A DNA stretch of 27,894 nucleotides from a virus. Positions 12,041-18,854 of the stretch are shown in pieces; positions within the stretch are counted from its first letter, which is position 1; each line of letters starts with the position of its first letter. The notes beneath the pieces were generated by a model. It made no database searches and was not told the origin of the DNA. It saw only the letters and a program-made list of their open reading frames with translations. The DNA is taken from positions 1 to 27,894 of the IMG/VR virus record IMGVR_UViG_3300044993_000755, one strand, 5' to 3'. The position numbers and the translations under genes are program-made.

Positions 12041-13207
12041 ATGCCCCTCGGGATCGAGATCTTCAAGGCGGGACGCCACACGGACAGCCGCGGGCGGACC
12101 ATCGAGTTCACCCCGGCGATGCTCGCCGCCATCGCAGCGGCCTACAGCGTCGACCTGCACGAGGCGCCCATCGTCCTCGGGCACCCGAAGGACAACGCCC
12201 CCGCCTACGGCTGGGTCAAGGGCCTGGGCGCCAGCGAGGGCGGCGGCCTGCAGGCGGACGCCGACCAGCTCGATCCTGCCTTCACCGAGGCGGTGCGTGC
12301 CGGTCGCTACAAGAAGGTGAGCGCGTCCTTCTACCACCCGGACAGCGCCAGCAACCCGACGCCGGGACAGTATTACCTGCGTCACGTGGGGTTCCTGGGG
12401 GCGCAGCCTCCGGCCGTGAAGGGCCTGGCGCCCGTGTCCTTCGCCGATGACGGCGACGACGTGGTGACGATCGACTTCGCCGACGAGCTCGACGTTGCGC
12501 GCCTGCTGCGCTCGCTGCGGGAGTGGCTCATCGGGCAGTTCGGGCAAGAGGAGGCCGAGAAGGCTCTGCCCGGCTGGTACGTCGACCACCTGCAGGAGCA
12601 GGGTGCGGTCGACGTCGCGACGCAGCGCGAGGAGCAGCCCGCCTATTCCGAGCAGGATGGTGCAGCCAGCAATCAACCCGCCCCCGAGAGCGGCAAGGTA
12701 CTTGAAAAAGAGAAAGCCCCCGCAGTCGCGCCGACTGCAGCGGATCCCGCGGCTGCGGGGGCGAACATTTCGGCGACCGAGTTCGCCGAGCGTGAGCGAC
12801 GTCTCGCCGAGCGCGAAGTCGAGCTCGCGCGCCGAGAGCGCGAAGCGGGGCGCAAGGCGCACGGCGCGTTCCTCGACGGGCTCGTGCAGGCGGGCAAGCC
12901 CTTGCCGCTCGAGCGTGAGCGAGTGCTCGACCTGTGCGAGGTGCTCGAGCACGGCGACGGCGCCGTGAGCTTCGCCGAAGGCGAGAGCCCCATCGGCCTG
13001 TTCAAGAAGCTCCTCGAGAGCCTGCCAAAGCAGGTCGACTTCGTCGAGCGCTCCGCGACGACCGGAACCGACGACGAGCTCGACGCCGAAGCCATCGGCC
13101 GCGCCGCGCTCGAGTTCGTCGAGGAGCAGCGTTCCAGGGGGATCACCGTCACGGCGACCGACGCCGTGCGCCACGTCAAGACCACGAAGGGACTCCTCAC
13201 CACATGA
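12041..13207 (+). CDS. Prohead protease/scaffold protein (Mu gpI-like)
   Basis: A 388-aa protein that should cleave scaffold and capsid proteins during head assembly. The N-terminal part shows Mu I protease blocks: IEIFKAGRHTDSRGRTIEFT, EAPIVLGHPKDNAPAYGWVKGL (His48) and YKKVSASFY (Ser94/Ser96, candidate catalytic Ser). From about residue 240 a long charged coiled-coil helix follows (EFAERERRLAEREVELARRERE), typical of the scaffold portion, which in Mu is also made separately (gpZ) from an internal start. The ATG at 12041 has only a weak ribosome-binding site, but no alternative start occurs before an in-frame stop at 11966. The stop overlaps the next ATG. Confidence 0.88.
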   Translation: MPLGIEIFKAGRHTDSRGRTIEFTPAMLAAIAAAYSVDLHEAPIVLGHPKDNAPAYGWVKGLGASEGGGLQADADQLDPAFTEAVRAGRYKKVSASFYHPDSASNPTPGQYYLRHVGFLGAQPPAVKGLAPVSFADDGDDVVTIDFADELDVARLLRSLREWLIGQFGQEEAEKALPGWYVDHLQEQGAVDVATQREEQPAYSEQDGAASNQPAPESGKVLEKEKAPAVAPTAADPAAAGANISATEFAERERRLAEREVELARREREAGRKAHGAFLDGLVQAGKPLPLERERVLDLCEVLEHGDGAVSFAEGESPIGLFKKLLESLPKQVDFVERSATTGTDDELDAEAIGRAALEFVEEQRSRGITVTATDAVRHVKTTKGLLTT

Positions 13208-13593
13208 TCATTTTCCGCGTCGCAGAACCCGTCACCCGGATCGCCGCGGGCGCCATCGCGCGCTATCGCATCGTCCGGGCCACCGACACCGACAACACCG
13301 TCGCCCAGGCAGCCGCCGCCACCGCGAAGCTCATCGGTGTCACGGGCATCGAGGGTGCAACCGAGGCGGGCAAGCGCGTCCCGGTCGAGCACTGGGGCAT
13401 CGTTCCCGTCGAGTACGGCGACGACACGATCGTTTTCGGCGACCCGCTCACCGCCGACGCCGACGGCAAGGCCGTGGTGGCGAGCCCCGGCGACATGATC
13501 ATCGGCTTCGCCAACGAAGGCGGAGACGAGAACACCATCGGCTCGGTGCTCATCGCGCCCGGGCAGCTCAGCGTCGAGGCGGCCTCTCCCTGA
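13204..13593 (+). CDS. DUF2190-type capsid decoration protein
   Basis: A 129-aa, beta-rich, Ala/Gly/Val-rich protein between protease and major capsid genes. Its layout (VTRIAAGAIARYRIVRATD, KLIGVTGIEG, VEHWGIVPVEYGDDTIVFGDPLTADADGKAV) fits DUF2190 head-decoration (cement) proteins that stabilise expanded capsids. The ATG at 13204 overlaps the protease stop (ATGA). A longer frame beginning at 12934 is only the out-of-frame region inside the protease gene. Confidence 0.8.
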   Translation: MIIFRVAEPVTRIAAGAIARYRIVRATDTDNTVAQAAAATAKLIGVTGIEGATEAGKRVPVEHWGIVPVEYGDDTIVFGDPLTADADGKAVVASPGDMIIGFANEGGDENTIGSVLIAPGQLSVEAASP

Positions 13594-13649
13594 CGGGCGC
13601 CTCCGGAAACCTCTCGGCTTCAACAACCCATCAGGACTGACAGCACACC

Positions 13650-14597
13650 ATGCCCGACGACAGCGCCTTTCCTCGCGACGAGCACCTGACCGCCATCGCG
13701 ATCGCCTACTCCAACCCGATGAACGGCTTCATCGCCGACGAGCTCCTGCCGCGGGTGACCGTGGGGAAGCGCGAGTTCAGTTGGTTCAAGTACCCCGAGT
13801 CCACCTTCTACGACATTCCCGAAACCCGGCTGAGCCCGCGGGGCAAGGTGGGCGAGGTCGAGCTGCGCGGCGAGAAGGAAACCTCGTCTTGCGAGGACTT
13901 CGGGATCCAGGTTCCCCTCAGCAATGACGACGTGGCCAATGCGCCCAAGGGTGTCGACCCTCGTGAGAAGGCGACCGAGCGCGCGACGCACATCGTTCTT
14001 CTCGACCGTGAGCGACAAGCCTCCGAGCTCCTGTTCGATCAGGCGACCTACCCGACGGGCAACAAGCGGGACCTGTCTGCGAGCTCCGGCGCGCAGCAGT
14101 TCCAGCAGACGAATGCCAAGCCGCTCGACACGCTCATCGACGGGCTCGAGGCGTGCCTCGTGCGCCCCAACGTGGTCGGCTTCGGCCAGCTCGCCTGGCG
14201 CTTCTTCTCGATGCACCCCCAGGTCGTCAAGGCCGTGCACGGCAACAGCGGCGACGCCGGCCGTGCCACGAAGGAGGCGGTCGCGCAGCTGCTCGAGGTC
14301 GACAAGGTGGTCGTCGGTCGCTCCTTCGCCAACAGCGTCAAGCCTGGCAAGGCGCCGGTCATGACGCGACTCTGGGGCGCGGCCGTGTGCGCGCTGTTCC
14401 TCGACCCCACGGTCGACACGAGCGGCGGCCTCACCTTCGGCTACACGGCGACCTTCGGCTCGCGCGTGGCCGGTTCGAAGCCCATCGACATGGGTCTCGA
14501 CGGCGGTGTTGCGGTGCGCAGTGGTGAGCGCCGCAAGGATCTGGTGGTCGCGCCTCGCGCCGGCTTCCTCTGGTACAACGCGGCCGTCGCGCCCTGA
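13650..14597 (+). CDS. Major capsid protein
   Basis: A 315-aa protein placed directly after protease and decoration genes, the position of the major head protein T in Mu. It begins with DEHLTAIAIAYSNPMNGFIADELLPRVTVGKREFSWFKYP, a pattern seen in capsid proteins of Mu-like and related phages, contains LSPRGKVGEVELRGEKETSSCEDFGIQVPLSNDD, and ends with a beta-rich region (FGYTATFGSRVAGSKPIDMG). The length fits an HK97-fold capsid protein without a scaffold domain, as expected when a separate protease/scaffold exists. The 56-nt gap before it contains a weak AGGA and no good copy of the late element. Confidence 0.88.
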   Translation: MPDDSAFPRDEHLTAIAIAYSNPMNGFIADELLPRVTVGKREFSWFKYPESTFYDIPETRLSPRGKVGEVELRGEKETSSCEDFGIQVPLSNDDVANAPKGVDPREKATERATHIVLLDRERQASELLFDQATYPTGNKRDLSASSGAQQFQQTNAKPLDTLIDGLEACLVRPNVVGFGQLAWRFFSMHPQVVKAVHGNSGDAGRATKEAVAQLLEVDKVVVGRSFANSVKPGKAPVMTRLWGAAVCALFLDPTVDTSGGLTFGYTATFGSRVAGSKPIDMGLDGGVAVRSGERRKDLVVAPRAGFLWYNAAVAP

Positions 14598-14615
14598 ACC
14601 TAACGAGGGCGGACC

Positions 14616-15017
14616 GTGGCATTCCTGACGGTGGCAGAGTTTCTCGCGCGCCTGGACGCCCAGGACGCTCGGGATCTCTCTGCCGCCCAAGGGGCCGAGG
14701 AACCCGACGAGACTCGCATCGGCGCATCGCTCGACGACGCCACCGCGGAGCTCGACGGTTACCTCATGCTACTGCCGGCCGGGCGCCGCCCTTCTGAGGC
14801 GACGCTCGGCCTGCACTGCTTCAAGGTGGCGCTGTACCTGCTGACCCTGAACCGGCCCGGCAAGGACTTCGAGCAGATCCGCAACGCCTACAACGACACG
14901 ATCGCCTACTACACGCGGATCATCGAGCGGAGTGGCGGGGCGAGTACTCCGATCGGCGGCACGGCCGACGCGCCCGAGCCGCGCTTCAACGACCGCACGT
15001 TGAAAGGGCTCGTCTGA
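14616..15017 (+). CDS. Mu gp36-like head-tail protein (DUF1320)
   Basis: A 133-aa protein of the gp36/DUF1320 family, usually located after the capsid gene and thought to act at the head-tail connector. Characteristic features are the FLTVAEFLARLDAQD start, the RIGASLDDATAELDGYL helix and the HCFKVALYLLTLNR segment followed by IRNAYNDTIAYYTRI. The GTG at 14616 is preceded by GAGGGCGG. The stop overlaps the next ATG by one base (TGATG). Confidence 0.88.
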   Translation: MAFLTVAEFLARLDAQDARDLSAAQGAEEPDETRIGASLDDATAELDGYLMLLPAGRRPSEATLGLHCFKVALYLLTLNRPGKDFEQIRNAYNDTIAYYTRIIERSGGASTPIGGTADAPEPRFNDRTLKGLV

Positions 15018-15544
15018 TGGCGCGCGACAGTCGCGGTCGGTTCGTCAAGGGCGGCGGCTCGGGCGGCGGGTCGAGCTCGGGCGCTGGCGTCTCGATGTCA
15101 GTAGAGTTCGATAGCTCCGACGTCGACCGCGCACTCGTCGAGCTCCTCAAGAACGTCAAGAACATCGACGCGGCTCTCGACGAGATCGGCGGCAGCCAGG
15201 TCGCCGAGACTCAGCAACGCTTCGAGCTCGAGCGCGACCCTCAGGGCAAGCGCTGGAGGGGCCTGGCGCGCTCCACTCTCGAGAAGCGGAGCAAGAAGGG
15301 CGGCACCGCGGCGCGCATCCTGCGCGACGACGCCGAGCTGTATGACAGCATCGTGCACCGCGTGGCTGGGCGCGGGGTGCGCTGGGGATCCAATCGGATC
15401 TATGCGCGCATCCACCAGCTCGGCGGGCAAGCGGGCCGCGGTCGTCGCGTGCGCATCGAGCCCCGTCCGTTCCTCGGTTTGAGCGAGGAAGGTAAGCGCG
15501 AGATCGTCGAGATCCTGCGCGACCACATCGAGGTCAGCCCATGA
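15017..15544 (+). CDS. Virion morphogenesis / tail completion protein (Mu gpG-like)
   Basis: A 175-aa protein of the phage virion morphogenesis family (Mu G, P2 S). After a Gly/Ser-rich, basic N-terminus, the core contains VDRALVELLKNVKNIDAALDEIGG, the conserved RDPQGKRWRGLARSTLEKR, RILRDDAELYDSIVHRV...VRWGSNRIYARIHQLGG, and RIEPRPFLGLSEEGKREI. The 'G..W..L...T' and 'L...G.L..S' blocks and 'YA.IHQ.GG...PRPFLG' are the family hallmarks. It acts in tail completion and head joining. The start overlaps gp36 and the end overlaps gp37. Confidence 0.9.
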   Translation: MARDSRGRFVKGGGSGGGSSSGAGVSMSVEFDSSDVDRALVELLKNVKNIDAALDEIGGSQVAETQQRFELERDPQGKRWRGLARSTLEKRSKKGGTAARILRDDAELYDSIVHRVAGRGVRWGSNRIYARIHQLGGQAGRGRRVRIEPRPFLGLSEEGKREIVEILRDHIEVSP

Positions 15545-16074
15545 TCGAGGCGCAACTGCTCAACCCCGTGGTCGAGCGTCTGCGGACGTGGGTCGCCCCC
15601 AGCTGGGCGCCGCCTCCGGACAACCCAAGCGCGACGCCCGTGCCCTACTTCCGAGACTGGAAGGTCGACCACTTTCCCGACGACGTCGAGCGCTACAACT
15701 TCAAGCCGTCCCGTCACGAGCTCCTCGTTGCCTATGAGCGCTCCGACTGGGAGGCTCCCCAGTCGCACGACCCGGTGAGCCAGCGGCGACAGATCGAGTT
15801 TTCGGTGACCGTGCTCGCGCGCTCGATGCGCGGCGCGCGCGGCGTCGTCGACACACTCGACCGCGTGCGGCAAGCGCTCGTCGGCTGGCGAGCGCCCACG
15901 GGCGGCGGGCCCATCTACGCCTACCGGGAAGAGTTCGTGAACGAGGACAACGGCGTGTGGCGTTACGTGGTGCTGTTCCGCCTGAACATCACCGACGTCG
16001 GCGCGCACCATACGACTCGCACGGGACCCGCGCTCACCGGGGCCGGCGTCACTCACCGAGGATGCGCAGCATGA
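15541..16074 (+). CDS. Mu gp37-like protein
   Basis: A 177-aa protein of the gp37 family, found in Mu-like phages between gpG and the tail sheath and probably a tail-terminator or connector component. Visible blocks are IEAQLLNPVVERLRTWV, PDDVERYNFKPSRHELLVAYERSDWE, RRQIEFSVTVLARSMRGARGVVDTLDRVRQALVGW, and WRYVVLFRLNITDV. The ATG at 15541 overlaps the gpG stop (ATGA) and its stop overlaps the next gene's ATG. The order G-37-38-sheath matches Mu. Confidence 0.86.
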   Translation: MIEAQLLNPVVERLRTWVAPSWAPPPDNPSATPVPYFRDWKVDHFPDDVERYNFKPSRHELLVAYERSDWEAPQSHDPVSQRRQIEFSVTVLARSMRGARGVVDTLDRVRQALVGWRAPTGGGPIYAYREEFVNEDNGVWRYVVLFRLNITDVGAHHTTRTGPALTGAGVTHRGCAA

Positions 16075-16370
16075 CGACCAAGCGATTCACCTACCACGGC
16101 CCGATGACCTCGATGACGCTGAAGGGTGGCGTCGAGGTGGTCCTCGCGCCGGGCTCCGAGGTCGAGCTCAACGACTCGATCGGGATCGTGCGCCGGCTCG
16201 TTGCGCGCGATCTCCTGCGCGAGTGCAAGGCCGACGCAACGCCCGCGCCCGTGGCGAGCTCGCCGGCTCCAAGCGGTCCCCCGTCAACCGACGACGAACC
16301 CTCCCGCGGCTCGCGACGCCGCAACGTCCCGCAGCTTCCTCCCGCGTCCGCACCTGAGGTGACCGAATGA
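16071..16370 (+). CDS. Small Mu gp38-like protein
   Basis: A 99-aa protein. The first 55 residues (FTYHGPMTSMTLKGGVEVVLAPGSEVELNDSIGIVRRLVARDLL) form a small beta domain like the short proteins (gp38/DUF2635 type) between gp37 and the sheath gene in Mu-like phages. The remainder is Pro/Ser/Ala-rich and probably disordered. The ATG at 16071 has GAGG at 16058-16061, 9 nt upstream, and overlaps the gp37 stop; an ATG at 16062 is less well placed. The family call rests on position and length more than motif. Confidence 0.72.
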   Translation: MTTKRFTYHGPMTSMTLKGGVEVVLAPGSEVELNDSIGIVRRLVARDLLRECKADATPAPVASSPAPSGPPSTDDEPSRGSRRRNVPQLPPASAPEVTE

Positions 16371-17803
16371 ACGACTTTCTCCACGGCGTCGAAACCGTCT
16401 CGATCGATGTTGGCCCCCGCCCGATTCGGGAGGTCCGCACGGCCATCATCTTCCTCGTCGGCACGGCCCCGATCCACCACGTCGCCGCGCCGCCAGACCC
16501 GCTCACCTCGGCCCTCAGCCTGAGCGACCGGGACGATCCGAAGTGGGGTCCGGACCTTCCGGGCTACACCATCCCGCAGGCGCTCGCTGCCATTCACGGC
16601 AAGGTGCAGAGCACGGTCATCGTGCACAACGTGTTCGACCCGACCGAGCATCACACCGACGTCGCAGCTGCCGACCTCGCTATCGCCGGAGGTGAGATCG
16701 AGCTCGCCCATGGCGACGTCCTGAATGTCGTCGTCAAGGCGGCAGGCGGAGAAGGTCCGAACCTCGTGCTCGGCACCGATTACACGCTCGACACCGTGGA
16801 AGGCGTGATCACGGTCGTGCCCGGTGGCGCGCTCAACGCGGCCTCTCAGGCAAACGTGGCCTACAGCTACGGCAACCCCGCGGCCGTGCAGGCCGCGGAC
16901 ATCATCGGCGACGTCGACGAGTCCGGGTTTCGCACTGGCCTGCAGGCGGCGCTCAGCGCTGCGGCGCAGTTCGGTTTCGGCCCGAAGCTCCTCATCGCCC
17001 CGGGCTATAGCCAGCTCGAGGGCGTGCGAGCGGCGATGGTACAGGTGGGCACGCAACTCCGGGCGCACCAGCTCGTCGACGTTCCCCTCGGCACGCTGCG
17101 AGAGGAGGTGATCGAAGGGCGTGGCCCCGAGGGTGACGTCGACCTCACCACGGCCGACCGCCGCCTCATCTACTGCTACCCGCACGTCAAGGCGTTCGAC
17201 CGTCGCGCCAACGCCAACCGACTCGAGCCACTCTCGCAGCACGCTGCGGGCGTCCTCGCTCGCACCGACCGCGAGCTCGGCTACTGGCACTCGCCGAGCA
17301 ACAAGCAGATCACGGGCATCGTGGGGCTCGAGCTCCCGCTCACGGCGAGCATCAACGACCCGAGCTCGGACGTGAACCAGATCAACGCGGCCGGCGTGAT
17401 GACGGTGTTCGCTGGGCATGGCAAGGGTCTGCGGCTCTGGGGCAACCGGTCGAGCGCCTTCCCTGGCAGTTCGGGTCTGATGACGTTCATCGCGCCGCAG
17501 CGCGTGCGGGACATCATCGACGAGTCGATCGAGCTCGCGGCGATGGATCACCTCGACGGGCCTATCGATGACGTGTTCATCAAGGCCGTGCTGGAGGACG
17601 TCGGCGAGTTCATCCGCAAGCTGATCGGCCGTCGCGCCATCTTGAAGGGCTCGCGCGTCATCTACGACCCCGCCGACAACCCCGTGAGCGACCTGGCCGA
17701 CGGCAAGATCGTGTTCACGAACATCTTCTGCCCGCCGCCCCCGGCGGAGCGGATCGTCTGGAAGTCGGTGGTCGACACCACCCTGCTCGCCAACCTCGTG
17801 TGA
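16367..17803 (+). CDS. Contractile tail sheath protein (Mu gpL / P2 FI-like)
   Basis: A 478-aa sheath protein, showing that the phage has a contractile (myovirus) tail. The N-terminus (GVETVSIDVGPRPIREVRTAIIFLVGTAP) and the block VIVHNVFDP are typical of the FI group. An inserted beta domain (about residues 90-170) precedes the core GFRTGLQAALSAAAQFGFGPKLLIAPGYSQ. The C-terminal assembly domain holds GLELPLTASINDPSSDVNQINAAGV, RLWGNRSSAFP...TFIAPQRVRDIIDESI and a C-terminal beta segment. The ATG at 16367 overlaps the previous stop. Confidence 0.95.
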   Translation: MNDFLHGVETVSIDVGPRPIREVRTAIIFLVGTAPIHHVAAPPDPLTSALSLSDRDDPKWGPDLPGYTIPQALAAIHGKVQSTVIVHNVFDPTEHHTDVAAADLAIAGGEIELAHGDVLNVVVKAAGGEGPNLVLGTDYTLDTVEGVITVVPGGALNAASQANVAYSYGNPAAVQAADIIGDVDESGFRTGLQAALSAAAQFGFGPKLLIAPGYSQLEGVRAAMVQVGTQLRAHQLVDVPLGTLREEVIEGRGPEGDVDLTTADRRLIYCYPHVKAFDRRANANRLEPLSQHAAGVLARTDRELGYWHSPSNKQITGIVGLELPLTASINDPSSDVNQINAAGVMTVFAGHGKGLRLWGNRSSAFPGSSGLMTFIAPQRVRDIIDESIELAAMDHLDGPIDDVFIKAVLEDVGEFIRKLIGRRAILKGSRVIYDPADNPVSDLADGKIVFTNIFCPPPPAERIVWKSVVDTTLLANLV

Positions 17804-17815
17804 GGCTGAACCACC

Positions 17816-18331
17816 ATGCAGATCGCAAAACTCTACAACGCGAATGTCTACCTCGACGGGGACCTGAACCTGCTCGGGCGGGCCTCGGAGATCACGCTGC
17901 CCGAGGTGGTCGCCAAGATCGAGGAGCACCGGGCGCTCGGCATGGTGGGCACGGTCGAGCTGCCCACGGGCATCGAGACGCTCGTCGCCAAGGTCAAGTG
18001 GCAGTCCTTCTTTGCCGACGCGATGGCGCGCAGTCTCAACCCGTTCCGGGCGGTCAAGCTGCAGGTCCGCTCCTCGCTCGAAGTGTACGAGGCCGAGGGG
18101 CGCATCGAGCAGGTGCCGGTGGTCTGCGCCATGACGGCGCGGTTCAAGAAGTCGCCGCTCGGTGGCTTCAAGGCCGGCGAGCACCAGGAGCGCGAGGAGG
18201 AACTTTCGGTGACCTACCTCAAGCTGACGGTCGGTGACCGGGAGCTCGTCGAGATCGATGTCGTCGAGAACATCTGGCTCGTCGACGGTGAGGATCTGCT
18301 CGCGGCCTACAACACGAACCTCGGAGGGTGA
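17816..18331 (+). CDS. Tail tube protein (P2 FII-like)
   Basis: The 171-aa major tail tube protein, which stacks inside the sheath. P2 FII-family features are the QIAKLYNANVYLDGDLNLLGRASEITLPEVV start, EHRALGMVGTVELPTGIETLVAKVKWQSF, a Phe/Leu-rich centre (ARSLNPFRAVKLQVRSSLEVYEAEG), and DVVENIWLVDGEDLLAAYNTNLGG at the end. The ATG at 17816 has GAGG about 10 nt upstream. The sheath-tube-chaperone-tape measure order is standard. Confidence 0.94.
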   Translation: MQIAKLYNANVYLDGDLNLLGRASEITLPEVVAKIEEHRALGMVGTVELPTGIETLVAKVKWQSFFADAMARSLNPFRAVKLQVRSSLEVYEAEGRIEQVPVVCAMTARFKKSPLGGFKAGEHQEREEELSVTYLKLTVGDRELVEIDVVENIWLVDGEDLLAAYNTNLGG

Positions 18332-18336
18332 CGAGC

Positions 18337-18705
18337 ATGGGAGACAACGAGAACACCACCACGCTCGCTGAGGTCTACGCGCCTCCGGCGTCCGAGGCTG
18401 CGACCCCGCGCCACACTGCGCCCATCGCCGCCGAGCCCGAGCGGCTCGAGGTCAAGCTGCCGAGCGGTGCGCGTGCCTCGGTGCTTTCGAAAGGCAAGGG
18501 CAAGCACGTACGGATGGCCTTCCGTATGGCCCCCGGCGGAGACCAGGGCGCGCTCATGTTCGCCATGATCGCCGTGAAGGTCCGGGTCAATGGCAAGCCC
18601 CTGACCGTCGAGGATGTGGACGAGCTCGACGATGAGGATGTGCTGTTTCTCCTCGGCAAGGTGATGGGGGGAAAAGGCGCACCGTCCTCACTCCCCAGCA
18701 CCTGA
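18337..18705 (+). CDS. Tail assembly chaperone, unshifted product (P2 E / Mu gp41-like)
   Basis: A 122-aa protein between the tail tube and tape measure genes, the site of the tail assembly chaperone pair in contractile and siphoviral phages. It has a disordered N-terminus, then RLEVKLPSGARASVLSKGKGKHVRMAFRM and helices (ALMFAMIAVKVRVNGKPLTVEDVDELDDEDVLFLLGKVMGG). The ATG at 18337 has GGAGGG at 18323-18328, 8 nt upstream, so it is preferred over a GTG at 18328. Just before its stop lies GGGAAAA (18669-18675) in the correct phase for -1 slippage. Confidence 0.88.
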   Translation: MGDNENTTTLAEVYAPPASEAATPRHTAPIAAEPERLEVKLPSGARASVLSKGKGKHVRMAFRMAPGGDQGALMFAMIAVKVRVNGKPLTVEDVDELDDEDVLFLLGKVMGGKGAPSSLPST

Positions 18706-18845
18706 CCATCCTGCGCATCGACGGCGGGCTGCCGTACGAGGTGATCGAGGAGCTCGATGAGGAAGAGCTCCTCGCAGCTTGGGAGGACTTCGCGGCGTAC
18801 TGTGAGGAGCGTGACCGTGCCGCACGCGCGGCCATGCCGAAGTGA
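18337..18845 (+). CDS. Tail assembly chaperone, -1 frameshift extended product
   Basis: Slippage by -1 at 18669-18675 (codons GGA AAA at 18670-18675) would add 56 codons read from 18675 to the TGA at 18843-18845, giving a product of 169 aa. The added part (RRTVLTPQHLTILRIDGGLPYEVIEELDEEELLAAWEDFAAYCEERDRAARAAMPK in outline) is acidic, helical and similar in style to the second halves of P2 E', lambda GT and Mu chaperones. It has no good start codon or ribosome-binding site of its own, and it fills the gap up to the tape measure gene. In known phages this minor product binds the tape measure and recruits tube protein. Confidence 0.8.
18669..18675 (+). other. Programmed -1 ribosomal frameshift site (GGGAAAA)
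   Basis: The heptamer reads G GGA AAA in the chaperone frame, the canonical X XXY YYZ layout, and is one base different from lambda's GGGAAAG. It is 27 nt before the zero-frame stop, and the -1 frame beyond is open for 56 codons. No obvious strong downstream stem was identified by eye. Confidence 0.85.
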
Positions 18846-18854
18846 GGCAACAGC

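Noticed and set aside
11618-13174. Long 518-codon open frame on the minus strand
   Set aside because: It is antisense to the protease gene and part of 11503-11946; such frames arise from high G+C content, and it lacks a coherent protein or a start context.
13601-13619. Possible fourth late element before the major capsid gene
   Set aside because: Only about half of the positions match, and the CGGA-N5-TCCG dyad is not kept, so it is not better than chance.
16091-18184. 697-codon open frame on the minus strand
   Set aside because: It lies opposite the recognised sheath and tube genes; the composition (Arg/Asp/His/Val-rich) is that of a codon-bias shadow.
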